64,000 nt of DNA. Source: Enterobacter sp. JUb54 (GTDB taxonomy: Bacteria; Pseudomonadota; Gammaproteobacteria; Enterobacterales; Enterobacteriaceae). The translations under genes and the position numbers were made by a program. The stretch is from the NCBI RefSeq assembly GCF_014298075.1, contig NZ_CP060418.1, positions 3,472,001 through 3,536,000 on the forward strand. The letters run 5' to 3'. Shown piece after piece: positions 1 through 8,182 of the stretch (positions are counted from its first letter, which is position 1; each line of letters begins with the position of its first letter). The notes beneath the pieces were generated by a model. That model did no database searches. It saw nothing but the letters and a program-made list of their open reading frames with translations, and was not told where the DNA came from.

Positions 1-1358
1 GTAGAGACCACGAAATCTTCCGCGATGCTCTCCAGCTGCTCATATTCCCGCTGCGACAGCGTGGCGGCAATCTCAAGCTGCGGATACTTACGCTGCAAAA
101 TCGCCTCGATCATCCGCACCATCGCATTGCTGGTATCACACACCAGCAGCACCCGCGGCTGGCGCTGATAACCGATGTTGTAATGACGCTCCAGCCCGAC
201 GCCGACGTGCAGCACCAGGAAGCCAATTTCGTTTTCGCTAATGGTATAGGGGGTATATTTGCCCCAGCTGCTCACCGCCGCGAGGGTCATATCCCACGAC
301 ATCGGATAGTGCTGCTTAATGTTATCGAGCAGCGGGTTGGGGATCATTATCTGGTAGCGCACCCGGGTGATCATGGTCTTAATGTGGGTCAGCAGGTCGG
401 CATGCAGCTGGGCGTCGTCCAGCAGGTTGTAGTTATACTGGCTGTTGATGTAGTTCAGGATGTAGTTCACCAGCGCTTCGCCATCGTCGGCGCTGATGGT
501 GCCCGGATCGACGTCCTGGACCTGACGGGCGGCGAGGTGGACGCACAGCCACTCTTCTTCCGCCAGCGAGAGGGTTTTCCCCGCCTGCTGCTGCAGGACC
601 GCAGCCAGATCCCGTGCGGCATCCCGCACGTTCTGCGCCACGTCTTCGGCGCTAAACTCGGCCAACGGATAGCCCTGGCTCACGCGATGGACTACCACCG
701 CGCTGTACAGCCGGATAAAGCGCTCCCCTTCATCGGTCAGACGAACATGGTGGCGGGTCAGGATCTCCTGCAACACGCCCCCCAGCTGTTCCTGGACATC
801 CGAATTTAACGCCTCTTCCCCCATCAGCGGATTCAACCCGCCCTGCTGCACCTGCTGCCACAGCAGATCGGTCAGGCAGGCGCGAATCGACACTTCGCTG
901 CCGAACAAGCGCATGCCGTGACGCGGGCGCGTCTCCAGGGCCAGCTGATAGCGCTGAAAACGCTCGCGCACCTCGACCATGTCGTTTTGCAGGGTCGCGC
1001 GACTGACGAACCACTCGTCCGCCAGGTCTTCAAGCTTGATAGAGAACGCCGAGGTCAAAAAGCGCACCAGCAGAAAGTTGATGCGATCCTGGGCGGTGCG
1101 CGGGATATGCTGCGGCTTTGGCGCGCTCGCCTCCAGGGTCTGGTAGCGCGACGGATCGTCGATTTTCAGTTGATAGCCGCTGCCGCGGGTCAAAATAAAT
1201 TGCGCGCCGTAATGCTCTAATAGCGCGTTCAGCGCGGTGATATCGGCGCGAACGGTACGGGTAGAAACCGACAGCCGCTGCGCCAGTTCATCCTGGGGCA
1301 GCGTTTCGTTTTGCAGCAAGGTAAACAGTTGCGCTAAACGTTGGTTGGGAAATCGCAT
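1..1358 (-). CDS. PRD-type transcriptional activator (BglG/MtlR-like), C-terminus off the window
   Basis: 452 codons are visible from the ATG at 1358; the C-terminus lies beyond base 1. Residues 1-65 form a winged helix-turn-helix (ELAQRLSVSTRTVRAD region), followed by a second helical HTH-like region. Two PTS regulation domains lie at about 180-290 and 295-395, and an EIIB-like fold begins near 401 (VLLVCDTSN). There is no N-terminal RNA-binding CAT domain, so it should bind DNA like MtlR or LicR rather than act as an antiterminator. It lies 22 bases downstream of the lactonase, so it is probably the last gene of the operon starting near 8213 and its local regulator. PRD histidines suggest control by phosphorylation. 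The family call is firm; the target is inferred from position. Confidence 0.85.
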   Translation of the reverse strand, partial: MRFPNQRLAQLFTLLQNETLPQDELAQRLSVSTRTVRADITALNALLEHYGAQFILTRGSGYQLKIDDPSRYQTLEASAPKPQHIPRTAQDRINFLLVRFLTSAFSIKLEDLADEWFVSRATLQNDMVEVRERFQRYQLALETRPRHGMRLFGSEVSIRACLTDLLWQQVQQGGLNPLMGEEALNSDVQEQLGGVLQEILTRHHVRLTDEGERFIRLYSAVVVHRVSQGYPLAEFSAEDVAQNVRDAARDLAAVLQQQAGKTLSLAEEEWLCVHLAARQVQDVDPGTISADDGEALVNYILNYINSQYNYNLLDDAQLHADLLTHIKTMITRVRYQIMIPNPLLDNIKQHYPMSWDMTLAAVSSWGKYTPYTISENEIGFLVLHVGVGLERHYNIGYQRQPRVLLVCDTSNAMVRMIEAILQRKYPQLEIAATLSQREYEQLESIAEDFVVS

Positions 1359-1380
1359 GTCAGTTCCTTCTCTTTACGGC

Positions 1381-2532
1381 TCACGGTTGAGCGGATATCA
1401 CCATCTGTGACGGGCTGCCTACCGGGGTGTATTCCGGGGCAAAAGTCAGTTTGCCGCTCCTGGCCGCAACGCTAAAACGGGTAATATTATCACTGCGTTG
1501 GTTCATGACGTACAGCCATTGCCCCTGATTATCCAGCGTCAACGTGCGGGGGTAGTCGCCACGGGTCCAGATATCTTCCTGATGGCTCAGGCTGCCGTCG
1601 GCCAGCACGCTAAAGTGGGCAATACTGTTATGCAGACGGTTGGCGACATACAGCTGCTTACCGTCAGGGCTGAGTACCAGGCCCGCGGCGAAACTGGTGC
1701 CTTTGTACTCCTTCGGCAGCGCGGAGATGGTTTTGCCCTCACGCAGCAGCCCGCTTTTCTTATCAAGATGATAGAAGGTCAGCGTCGAGGCTTCTTCGTT
1801 AATCAGCCACAGGCCGTCGCCCTTCGGTGTAAAGACAAAGTGACGTGGTCCGGCGCCTTCCGACGATGCGGCAATAAACGGCGGATCGTTCGGCGTCAGA
1901 GTGCCGCTGCGGTTATCCAGCCGGTACTGATAGATACGATCCAGCCCCAGATCGGTGGAAAACACATACTGCCCACTCGGATCGGCGGCGATCATATGAG
2001 CGTGAGGACCGTTATGATCGCTAATGGCGAAGCTGCCCTCAACGGCCGCCGCCGGGCTTTCTGCTCCGGCCGGACCTTCGTCCTGGTGGCTATCCACCGC
2101 CTCGCCCAGGCTGCCATCGTCTTTCACCGGCAACACCGCAACCGAGCCGCTAACGTAGTTCGCCACCAGCAGATGGCGACCGTCCGGCGTCAGCGACAGA
2201 TACACCGGCCCGGCCCCCGCCGAAGAGACCTGATTGAGATCGGTCAGTTCGCCATTGGATTCAACTCGCCACGCCTGCACCACGCCCTTTTCGACTTCAC
2301 TGGCGGCATACAGGGTTTTACCATCCCGCGACACGGCGAGCTGCGCGACGTTCTGCAACGAACTGACCAGCGCTTTATCACGGAGCGCGCCGGTTTTACT
2401 GTCGACGGTAAACCGGTACAGCCCCTCCCCGTTGGGATTATAGGTACCTACCCAGGCATAATGGGTTTGCGCACAGGCGGTGGTAGCCAGCAGGGAAAGT
2501 GATGCAGCAAGCAGGTGACGAGCGGTTGGCAT
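1381..2532 (-). CDS. Exported beta-propeller lactonase (YbhE/Pgl-like family)
   Basis: A 383-residue protein with a signal peptide (about residues 1-22, ending ATTACA) and a repetitive seven-bladed propeller typical of the lactonase family that includes cytoplasmic 6-phosphogluconolactonase YbhE. Recurrent blade signatures are visible (SPDGKQLYVANR, TPDGRHLLVANY, DPSGQYVFSTD). ATG at 2532 is preferred over an upstream in-frame codon because AGGAG stands six bases before it. The signal peptide predicts a periplasmic enzyme that opens sugar lactones, unlike YbhE. It sits between the KDPG-type aldolase and the PRD regulator, 81 bases after the former, which suggests a lactone or aldonate substrate for the operon. 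Substrate is not known. Confidence 0.8.
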   Translation of the reverse strand: MPTARHLLAASLSLLATTACAQTHYAWVGTYNPNGEGLYRFTVDSKTGALRDKALVSSLQNVAQLAVSRDGKTLYAASEVEKGVVQAWRVESNGELTDLNQVSSAGAGPVYLSLTPDGRHLLVANYVSGSVAVLPVKDDGSLGEAVDSHQDEGPAGAESPAAAVEGSFAISDHNGPHAHMIAADPSGQYVFSTDLGLDRIYQYRLDNRSGTLTPNDPPFIAASSEGAGPRHFVFTPKGDGLWLINEEASTLTFYHLDKKSGLLREGKTISALPKEYKGTSFAAGLVLSPDGKQLYVANRLHNSIAHFSVLADGSLSHQEDIWTRGDYPRTLTLDNQGQWLYVMNQRSDNITRFSVAARSGKLTFAPEYTPVGSPSQMVISAQP

Positions 2533-2613
2533 AACGACTCCTTGAGGGTGCAATAAGCTGTTTCCACGCGCACGTTTTGCGATCGGTACGTGCGCGCGGC
2601 GAGGATGACAATC

Positions 2614-3354
2614 CTACTTAACGAGCGCTTTAGTCATCTCCAGCAGCTGGCGAACGTCCGCCGGGCGGGTATGACCGCTTTCTTTATCAATAATAGAGCT
2701 ATAAATGTGCGGGATAATTTTACTGACCCCGGCGTCCAGCGCAATCTGCAGAATTTCGCTGTAGTTCTCCAGGTCGATCCCGCCGGTCGGCTCCAGCCAG
2801 AAATCATGGCGGGCACAGGCCTGCGCCACTGCCAGAAACTCATCGCGATGCTTCAGGCCGCCCATCGGGAAGTATTTGATCGAGCTGCCGCCCATATCTT
2901 TCAACAGCGCGATGGCGGTTTCCAGCGGCACGATACCGTCTGGCGCCTTGCTGCTCAGCGGGCCGGTTGAGATCTTAACCATACCCGGCGTGCCGGTCGG
3001 CGAGACCAGACCGTTGACCACGGTATCATTCTGCCCCAGCAGCGCACGGCTGGTTGCGACCCCGGTAAAGACCTGGTTCACGTGCTGCGGCTGCACCTGG
3101 CGTGAAATTTCACTGACCATCGCCGACTGGTTCGGATCTCCCGCCCCCAGACCGACCGACAGCGCGTTATCGATAAGCTGCGCATATTCGCGCATATCCG
3201 CCACCGCACTCGCCACGTCAGGATAGTTCTTGGAGAGCACCCCCACCAGGACGTGACCTTCTGCCGCCTCGTAAATCTCACGTGCGTTCTCTTTGCTGCC
3301 CGCCAGGACGTTCAGGCAGACGCGGTCACGGTAAAAATTTGGGGTCAGTTTCAT
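2614..3354 (-). CDS. dgaF: DgaF-type KDGP aldolase family protein
   Basis: A 246-residue member of the KDGP aldolase family (recalled as TIGR03581, EF_0839/AHA_3917 type). Lys160 in SSIKYFPMGG matches the Schiff-base lysine context of Eda (KFFP), which supports a class I aldolase cleaving 2-keto-3-deoxy-6-phosphogluconate to pyruvate and glyceraldehyde 3-phosphate. The ATG at 3354 overlaps the end of the PLP lyase gene by four bases and has AAGGAG eight bases upstream, so translation is coupled. In Salmonella, DgaF with DgaE completes D-glucosaminate breakdown. Here the uptake genes differ from that PTS, so the symbol marks the family and the exact substrate is inferred. Confidence 0.8.
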   Translation of the reverse strand: MKLTPNFYRDRVCLNVLAGSKENAREIYEAAEGHVLVGVLSKNYPDVASAVADMREYAQLIDNALSVGLGAGDPNQSAMVSEISRQVQPQHVNQVFTGVATSRALLGQNDTVVNGLVSPTGTPGMVKISTGPLSSKAPDGIVPLETAIALLKDMGGSSIKYFPMGGLKHRDEFLAVAQACARHDFWLEPTGGIDLENYSEILQIALDAGVSKIIPHIYSSIIDKESGHTRPADVRQLLEMTKALVK

Positions 3355-4469
3355 GCTTTTTTCTCCTTGTTCAGAACCTCGGCGATGCGACGAGCGACAA
3401 TCTCCAGCTGCTGCGCGTTCACGCTGCGGACATCGGCTTCAATAATCCCTTCGTTAGCTTTGTAGCCACGGAAGTAGATAGCGTATTCACCCTGCTTTAA
3501 TGCCTCCACCAGTTCGCCGGTAGCGATGCCGGTGACGGCCTCATCAAATTTAATTTCGGTACGGGCGATGTCACGCCCGGCGCTGTCCCAGACCACGCAG
3601 CCGGTCACCCCCTCAAGGGTATTGAGCTGGTTAATAAACGGCGTCATCTTGGCCACCATCTCATCACCGCTCTCTTTACGCGCCGTCAGGTAGTGTTCGA
3701 TGGCGCAGGTCAGGCCGAGGATCCCCTCTTTACCCACTTTCATCGCCCGGCCAATGCCCGCCGACTGGCGTTTCACCCACTCGACGTACTGGGTTTTGCC
3801 GACCACCAGACCGCTGGTCGGCCCTTCAATCGCTTTCGCGCCGCTGTAAATCACCAGGTCAGCGCCGGCGCGGTAGTAGCATTGCAGATCTTCTTCCGCG
3901 GCTGCATCGACGATCAACGGCAGGTTATGTTTACGCGCCACCACTACCGCCTGTTCGACGCTGAGCATGCTTTTCTGTACGCAGTGGTGCGATTTAATGT
4001 ACAGAATCGCCGCCGTGCGCGGAGTGATCGCCGCCGCCAGCTGGTCGGCGGAACATTCGTTGGCGTAGCCCGCTTCCACCAGCTTGCCGCCCCCCAGCGC
4101 CACCATCGAGCCGACCGGCGCGCCGAAGTTAACGTTGTGGCCTTTCGGCAGCACGATTTCATTGTTTTCGATCGGCGTGACGTGCAGGTTTTCCAGCAGC
4201 CAGGCGCTGTCTTTCACCAGCACCGCCGCAACCGACTGGGCAATCCCCGCTGAGGCGCAGGAGACGACGGTAGCGCCTTCCACTTCCAGCAGATTCGCAA
4301 TGTATTCGCCGGTCTTGTTCACCAGGTCTTTCATTTCGAAGTAGTGATTCATGCCGCTCATCACCGCATCCACCACCTCAGGGCGCGGCGTGGAAACGCC
4401 CAGCGCCGTCATGCGACCGGATGTATTAATGACTTGTTTTAAATTGTATTTCTCAAAAATTGAAGGCAT
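3351..4469 (-). CDS. dgaE: DgaE-type PLP-dependent ammonia-lyase
   Basis: A 372-residue SelA-like, fold-type I PLP enzyme. Lys212 in VIYSGAKAIEGPTSG is the likely internal aldimine lysine and Asp188 in LIVDAAAEED the pyridine-nitrogen partner. The family includes DgaE, which converts D-glucosaminate 6-phosphate into 2-keto-3-deoxy-6-phosphogluconate and ammonia, the substrate of the next enzyme DgaF. The gene overlaps the upstream amidohydrolase by 17 bases and the aldolase by four, so all three are translationally coupled. The enzyme class is well supported. The stereochemistry and phosphorylation state of the substrate cannot be read from sequence. Confidence 0.8.
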   Translation of the reverse strand: MPSIFEKYNLKQVINTSGRMTALGVSTPRPEVVDAVMSGMNHYFEMKDLVNKTGEYIANLLEVEGATVVSCASAGIAQSVAAVLVKDSAWLLENLHVTPIENNEIVLPKGHNVNFGAPVGSMVALGGGKLVEAGYANECSADQLAAAITPRTAAILYIKSHHCVQKSMLSVEQAVVVARKHNLPLIVDAAAEEDLQCYYRAGADLVIYSGAKAIEGPTSGLVVGKTQYVEWVKRQSAGIGRAMKVGKEGILGLTCAIEHYLTARKESGDEMVAKMTPFINQLNTLEGVTGCVVWDSAGRDIARTEIKFDEAVTGIATGELVEALKQGEYAIYFRGYKANEGIIEADVRSVNAQQLEIVARRIAEVLNKEKKA

Positions 4470-5586
4470 TTTCCGCGCTCCCTTGTTCGGTCAGATAGCC
4501 CTTGCCTGCGCGAATCGCGGCAAGCGGCACCAGAATATTGTCAGCCTGCAGGCTCTCTTTTTCCGCGTCGACCAGCAGCGTTGGCGCATGCTCGACGGTA
4601 AACAGCGTTAAATCGGCATCAAAACCGACTGCCAGCCGCCCTTTGTGCTTCAGGCGCAGCCCGTCTGCGGCCCCGGCGGTCACGCAGTCAATGACCTGCG
4701 GCAGCGACATGCCGATGGCGAGAAACTTCGACATCACCAGCGCCAGCGAGCGGACCGGGCCGTCGATGCGGTTACGACAGTAAATATCGGAACTGATGGT
4801 ATGCGGCAGGATCCCCATCGCAATGGCCCGACGCGCCACCTCGAAGCTGAAGCTGGCGGTACCGTGGCCGACATCCAGTCGTACGCCGCGCTGTAGCGCG
4901 CGGGTGATCGAAGCGCGCAGCTCGCCGGAAGGCGCCAGGATGCGGTTCGGTTTGCCGTTATAGCAGTGGGTAATGATGTCGCCTGCGCTCAGCAGGTCGG
5001 CAATCTCATCGAGGTTCGGTGGGTTATTGCCGATATGCACCATCAGCGGCAGATCGCCGTTTTCCTGCTGAATAGTTTTCGCCCGCTCAAGCGGGGTAAT
5101 GCCGTTTTCGCCGACCACGCTGCTGCTCATGCGCGCTTTCAGGCCAACGATAAAATCCGGATGGCGTTTGACCGCCTGCTGTACCGCCTCGGCATCGATG
5201 TTGGCCATGTTGGCCAGTTCATTCTGGGCAATCAGTCCGACACGGGAGATATTGAGCAGCGCATAGACCTCGGTCGCCGCCTCGCGGGTCAGCTGATAAA
5301 AGTCATCAACATCGTCCGCGCCGGTGCTGCCGGCATCGATCACGGTGGTGACGCCGCAGGCCACGCCGACGCTATCCGGCTGGTCGTGATAAATCGGTGA
5401 GTTCGGGTAGCAGTGGACGTGGGAATCAATCCAGCCGGCGCTGACATAGTAACGCCCCTGCAGCTCGATGGTTTTGTGCGATGGCGCGTTAATCTCGCCC
5501 AGCGCGGCAATTTTTCCGTCCTGGATGGCAATATCGGTCAGGGTATCGTCGACGAGGCGCGCACGGCGCAGGAGTAAATCAAACAT
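4453..5586 (-). CDS. Amidohydrolase/deacetylase of the DgaE-associated operon
   Basis: A 377-residue amidohydrolase of the dihydroorotase/isoaspartyl dipeptidase superfamily (recalled as TIGR03583, EF_0837/AHA_3915 group). The complete binuclear metal set is visible: His56 and His58 (DSHVHCYP), Lys150 in GLKARMSSS as the probable carboxylated lysine, His184 (MVHIGNN), His207 (THCYNGK) and Asp267 (SSDIYC). It should therefore be active. Followed directly by an ammonia-lyase acting on 2-amino sugar acids, it probably removes an N-acyl group from the imported compound. It is cytoplasmic, with no signal peptide. The particular acyl group and sugar are unknown. Confidence 0.8.
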   Translation of the reverse strand: MFDLLLRRARLVDDTLTDIAIQDGKIAALGEINAPSHKTIELQGRYYVSAGWIDSHVHCYPNSPIYHDQPDSVGVACGVTTVIDAGSTGADDVDDFYQLTREAATEVYALLNISRVGLIAQNELANMANIDAEAVQQAVKRHPDFIVGLKARMSSSVVGENGITPLERAKTIQQENGDLPLMVHIGNNPPNLDEIADLLSAGDIITHCYNGKPNRILAPSGELRASITRALQRGVRLDVGHGTASFSFEVARRAIAMGILPHTISSDIYCRNRIDGPVRSLALVMSKFLAIGMSLPQVIDCVTAGAADGLRLKHKGRLAVGFDADLTLFTVEHAPTLLVDAEKESLQADNILVPLAAIRAGKGYLTEQGSAENAFNF

Positions 5587-5628
5587 ACGTATCTCCTGTT
5601 AAGGCGGGCGCCTGAGCGCCCGTGAATA

Positions 5629-6270
5629 TCAAAGCGCAACCGGGAAGATGGAACCTAAAATCATCGCCCCGAGGATCGCGCCGCCGGTAATCGGCTTCTG
5701 CCAGATGTAAAACAGCAGCGCCCCGAGCAGAGAACCGATGCCGATAGGAATAGAGGCGGTCATCGCGCTGAGGATAATCAACGGCCCGAGGAAGCGGCCA
5801 GAGGCGTTACCCGCGCCCATCATGACGTCGGCGCCGTAGGTCGAGTTGCTCTGGTTAACCGTGAACTTACGCGCCAGGATGATGATGTAGCCAATCGCCA
5901 GGCCGATAATCAGGCCGGTTGCCAGGGAAGCGGCGAAGTTCGCTACCGGGAAAATAATACCCGCGCCCAGCAGCAGCGCCGGCACGCCGAGGCCGACCCC
6001 GGTCTGGATCGCCCCGCCGATATCAAGAATACCGACCAGCGAACCTTCGATGATACGAGCGAACAGGAAGCTCGCGCCAAACGCCGCCACCGCACCGTAC
6101 ACGCCGGTGTCGATCCCGGATTTCAGCATCGCCACGAAGGCGACTTCGTTAAACGCGCCGATACCGTAGAGGTAGTACATGTGGGTCCCGGCGAACACGC
6201 CGGAAGAGAGCAGGCCGACAAAGATCGGGAATGACCAGTCCGCGTACCAAAAACCTTTATTCTGTTCCAT
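5629..6270 (-). CDS. DUF4310 family membrane protein, putative transporter subunit
   Basis: A 213-residue integral membrane protein with roughly six hydrophobic segments and many Gly/Ala-rich helices (for example IGGAIQTGVGLGVPALLLGAG). It belongs to a rare conserved family (DUF4310, the EF_0833-type neighbourhood) with no assigned function that I know. It lies 11 bases after the DUF4311 gene and 42 bases before the amidohydrolase. Together with DUF4311 it is the only membrane component of the operon, so I infer a two-protein permease. It does not show ABC, TRAP or MFS motifs, nor a PTS EIIC signature I can recognise. Confidence 0.75.
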   Translation of the reverse strand: MEQNKGFWYADWSFPIFVGLLSSGVFAGTHMYYLYGIGAFNEVAFVAMLKSGIDTGVYGAVAAFGASFLFARIIEGSLVGILDIGGAIQTGVGLGVPALLLGAGIIFPVANFAASLATGLIIGLAIGYIIILARKFTVNQSNSTYGADVMMGAGNASGRFLGPLIILSAMTASIPIGIGSLLGALLFYIWQKPITGGAILGAMILGSIFPVAL

Positions 6271-6281
6271 GCGTTATCCCC

Positions 6282-7058
6282 TTATTTGCCGCTCAGCGCG
6301 CTATGCAGCAGATCCAGCCAGTTCGGCACGGTCATGTGGAAGGACTCAATCATCTTCATGTCGAATCCACGGAAGAAGCCACTCAGCACGAACAGGGCGA
6401 TAATGGCCGTCATCATGATTTTGGTGACGCGGTTCCAGCCGGCGTCTTCAACGCCTTTACCGATCAGAATGCCCAGTACCAGACCCGGTACGGCGTTACC
6501 CATAATCAGTTGCGCGGCGCCGCCGAAAATAGTGGCCCAGAAGCCTGATTTCTTACCGGCATCGATTGCGGCTAACCAGAAGATAACCGGCATGATGATG
6601 TTCACCAGCAGGTTGGCCGCAGGCACCAGCACTTTTACCGCCGTAACCTGTAACGCTTCCGGTACTGCGGAGGCCGTGGAGTTAAGGAATGCCACCACCA
6701 CCATGCCGATAAAGCCGCAGGCAATGGCCATTTTCTTCGGATCGTGCAGAGTTTCTGCCACGTTGCGATTTTTGAGCATCAGGGCTGAGGCGCCCCAGTG
6801 CGGGATAATGCGGTGGTCAACGTCCTGGGTGAAAGCACCCGCTGCGACGGACGATGCCCAGGCGTTAAAGAAGAAGCCCAGACCAAAGGAGAAATGGGAA
6901 GCCGGATCGCCCTCACAGGAATTCAGCTCGCCCAAGGTACGAAACGCCCCCATCCCCTGCGTGGTAGGCGCATGAAACATGCGTGCCGCTCCGGCGCCCA
7001 CACCGACGCCGACCAGGCCGCCGATAATGAGCGATTTTATTAAAATTATCAGGAACAT
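6282..7058 (-). CDS. DUF4311 family membrane protein, putative transporter subunit
   Basis: A 258-residue membrane protein with about six to seven hydrophobic segments, beginning at an N-terminal helix (MFLIILIKSLIIGGLVGVG). A conserved-looking polar loop (LNSCEGDPASHFSFGLGFFFNAW) and a glycine-rich helix pair (GNAVPGLVLGILIGKG) stand out and could line a substrate path. It belongs to the DUF4311 family, which occurs in the same short operon in Enterococcus and Aeromonas. It is placed between the two small soluble proteins and DUF4310. A transport role is inferred from topology and the absence of any other importer here. Confidence 0.75.
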   Translation of the reverse strand: MFLIILIKSLIIGGLVGVGVGAGAARMFHAPTTQGMGAFRTLGELNSCEGDPASHFSFGLGFFFNAWASSVAAGAFTQDVDHRIIPHWGASALMLKNRNVAETLHDPKKMAIACGFIGMVVVAFLNSTASAVPEALQVTAVKVLVPAANLLVNIIMPVIFWLAAIDAGKKSGFWATIFGGAAQLIMGNAVPGLVLGILIGKGVEDAGWNRVTKIMMTAIIALFVLSGFFRGFDMKMIESFHMTVPNWLDLLHSALSGK

Positions 7059-7079
7059 AGTTTAACCCTATGATGAGTT

Positions 7080-7385
7080 TCAGGTTTGCGTGACAAAATC
7101 CACTTGATCAACATTAATGGCCGTCACGGTGACGGTGACCTCCAGCTCCACGCTGTAGGTCCGTCGTTCACGGCGCAAAAAGAAGAACAGAAATGCTTCT
7201 TTACGCACCGCTTCACGCGCATGAACAACCTTCACATCCTGTGGCTCAATACGCAGTAAGATCTGCGGTGAGGTGCCCATCACCGCTGCTTGTACATGGT
7301 TCAGGGCATCGGCAAAGGCGCGCGTTTTGCTTTCGCCTTTGCCCTTGACGCTCACCGTGGTGGTGAATTGTTCTTTCATGCTCAC
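7080..7385 (-). CDS. DUF4312 family small soluble protein
   Basis: A 101-residue protein with no signal peptide or membrane segment (DUF4312, EF_0831 type). It alternates a polar N-terminal half (KGKGESKTRAFADALNHVQ) with a strand-rich C-terminal half (YSVELEVTVTVTAINVDQVDF), suggesting a small alpha/beta fold. Its ATG at 7385 overlaps the end of the SFCGS gene by four bases, so the two proteins are probably made in equal amounts. By position it may be a cytoplasmic partner of the DUF4311/DUF4310 membrane pair. No catalytic motif is evident. Confidence 0.7.
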   Translation of the reverse strand: MSMKEQFTTTVSVKGKGESKTRAFADALNHVQAAVMGTSPQILLRIEPQDVKVVHAREAVRKEAFLFFFLRRERRTYSVELEVTVTVTAINVDQVDFVTQT

Positions 7386-7744
7386 GCGCCGTATTTCTTT
7401 TTCCAGGCTTCTACCAGGCGCTCGCCCAGCTCTTCTTTATCCATAAAGCCGAAACCCAGTACGTTGTAGCCTTCGTTGATGGCGGTCACGCCTTCATCCA
7501 CGGAACGCATGCCATATTTCGCTTTATAGCCATGCTTGTTTTGCGCGGTAATCGCCCCTGCGCCACCGCTGCCGCAGAAGGAGATGCCAAAGGTGGCATT
7601 CTCGGCTTTCATCACGTCACCCAGCTTCATATCCGCAGCAACGCCCGGAACCACCACGGCACGTGCGCCGGCTTTTTCTGCACCTGCAGCGACTTTTTGT
7701 CCTTTTCCCAGACGATCGCCGATTACGATAGTAATTTGTTCCAT
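7382..7744 (-). CDS. Glycine-rich SFCGS family protein
   Basis: A 120-residue cytoplasmic protein carrying the family signature ISFCGSGGAGAIT with Cys57 in a glycine-rich turn, after a Rossmann-like first strand (ITIVIGDRLGKGQK). The family (recalled as TIGR03577, EF_0830/AHA_3911) is known only from this operon type and has no proven function. A single cysteine in a loop after a beta strand recalls the phosphoryl-acceptor cysteine of PTS EIIB proteins, though I see no direct sequence match to any EIIB. It lies 10 bases after the PRD gene, with a standard ribosome site (AAGGAG) before the ATG. Confidence 0.75.
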   Translation of the reverse strand: MEQITIVIGDRLGKGQKVAAGAEKAGARAVVVPGVAADMKLGDVMKAENATFGISFCGSGGAGAITAQNKHGYKAKYGMRSVDEGVTAINEGYNVLGFGFMDKEELGERLVEAWKKKYGA

Positions 7745-7754
7745 TTTTTACTCC

Positions 7755-8093
7755 TTACAGGTTGTCTTTTGCGACTTCGAAGTGGACTGACAGCAGCCAG
7801 GACTCTTCTTCTGGCAGGTTGCCAAATTCCGCGACCACTTCGCGAGCAAGCATCATTGAATCTTCTGAAATCTCTTCAAACAGACTGGCATCCACTTCCG
7901 GCAGCGGCTCGCCGCTAATCGACCGGTGGGCCATTGCCCGGACGTGGGAAGTCAGCATCTGCTCCTGGACGGCGTTGGGGATGATATTGCGACGACTTAA
8001 CAGTGCATAAACCTGCTGCAGCATCTTCTCAGCCAGCAGCTCAGTTTGCGTCGCCTGCTCCCCTACGTCGTTTATTACCGCTCCGTTATTCAC
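7755..8093 (-). CDS. Stand-alone PRD domain protein
   Basis: A 112-residue protein made of a single PTS regulation domain (recalled as TIGR03582, EF_0829/AHA_3910), without DNA-binding or EII domains. The GTG at 8093 gives the usual family length. A GTG at 8210 with AAGGG seven bases upstream would add 39 residues that look unlike a PRD and would be read through the 20-bp palindrome, so I prefer 8093, but the start is not settled. As first gene of the operon it may sense PTS or transporter phosphorylation and relay it to the full-length regulator at 1-1358. Histidines in SHVRAMAHRS are possible phosphorylation sites. Confidence 0.65.
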   Translation of the reverse strand: MNNGAVINDVGEQATQTELLAEKMLQQVYALLSRRNIIPNAVQEQMLTSHVRAMAHRSISGEPLPEVDASLFEEISEDSMMLAREVVAEFGNLPEEESWLLSVHFEVAKDNL

Positions 8094-8162
8094 TTGTGTT
8101 ACCCCGTTGATGTCTCTGGGGATAAAACTAGCGCCGAGGGGCTGGAGTTTGTAGCGAGTTGT

Positions 8163-8182
8163 TTTCCACTTCGAAGTGGAAA
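8163..8182. promoter_or_regulatory. Perfect 20-bp palindrome, candidate operator of the DUF4310 operon
   Basis: TTTCCACTTCGAAGTGGAAA reads identically on both strands with no mismatch. It lies about 31-51 bases downstream of the predicted start of transcription and upstream of the preferred PRD start codon. It could bind the HTH/PRD regulator or form a hairpin in the leader; there is no T-tract, so it is not an intrinsic terminator. Confidence 0.5.

Noticed and set aside
2567-2596. CGCGCACG/CGTGCGCG inverted repeat between the aldolase and lactonase genes
   Set aside because: The stem is eight pairs with a 14-base loop and no T-tract. It could mildly affect read-through but cannot be called a terminator or operator.
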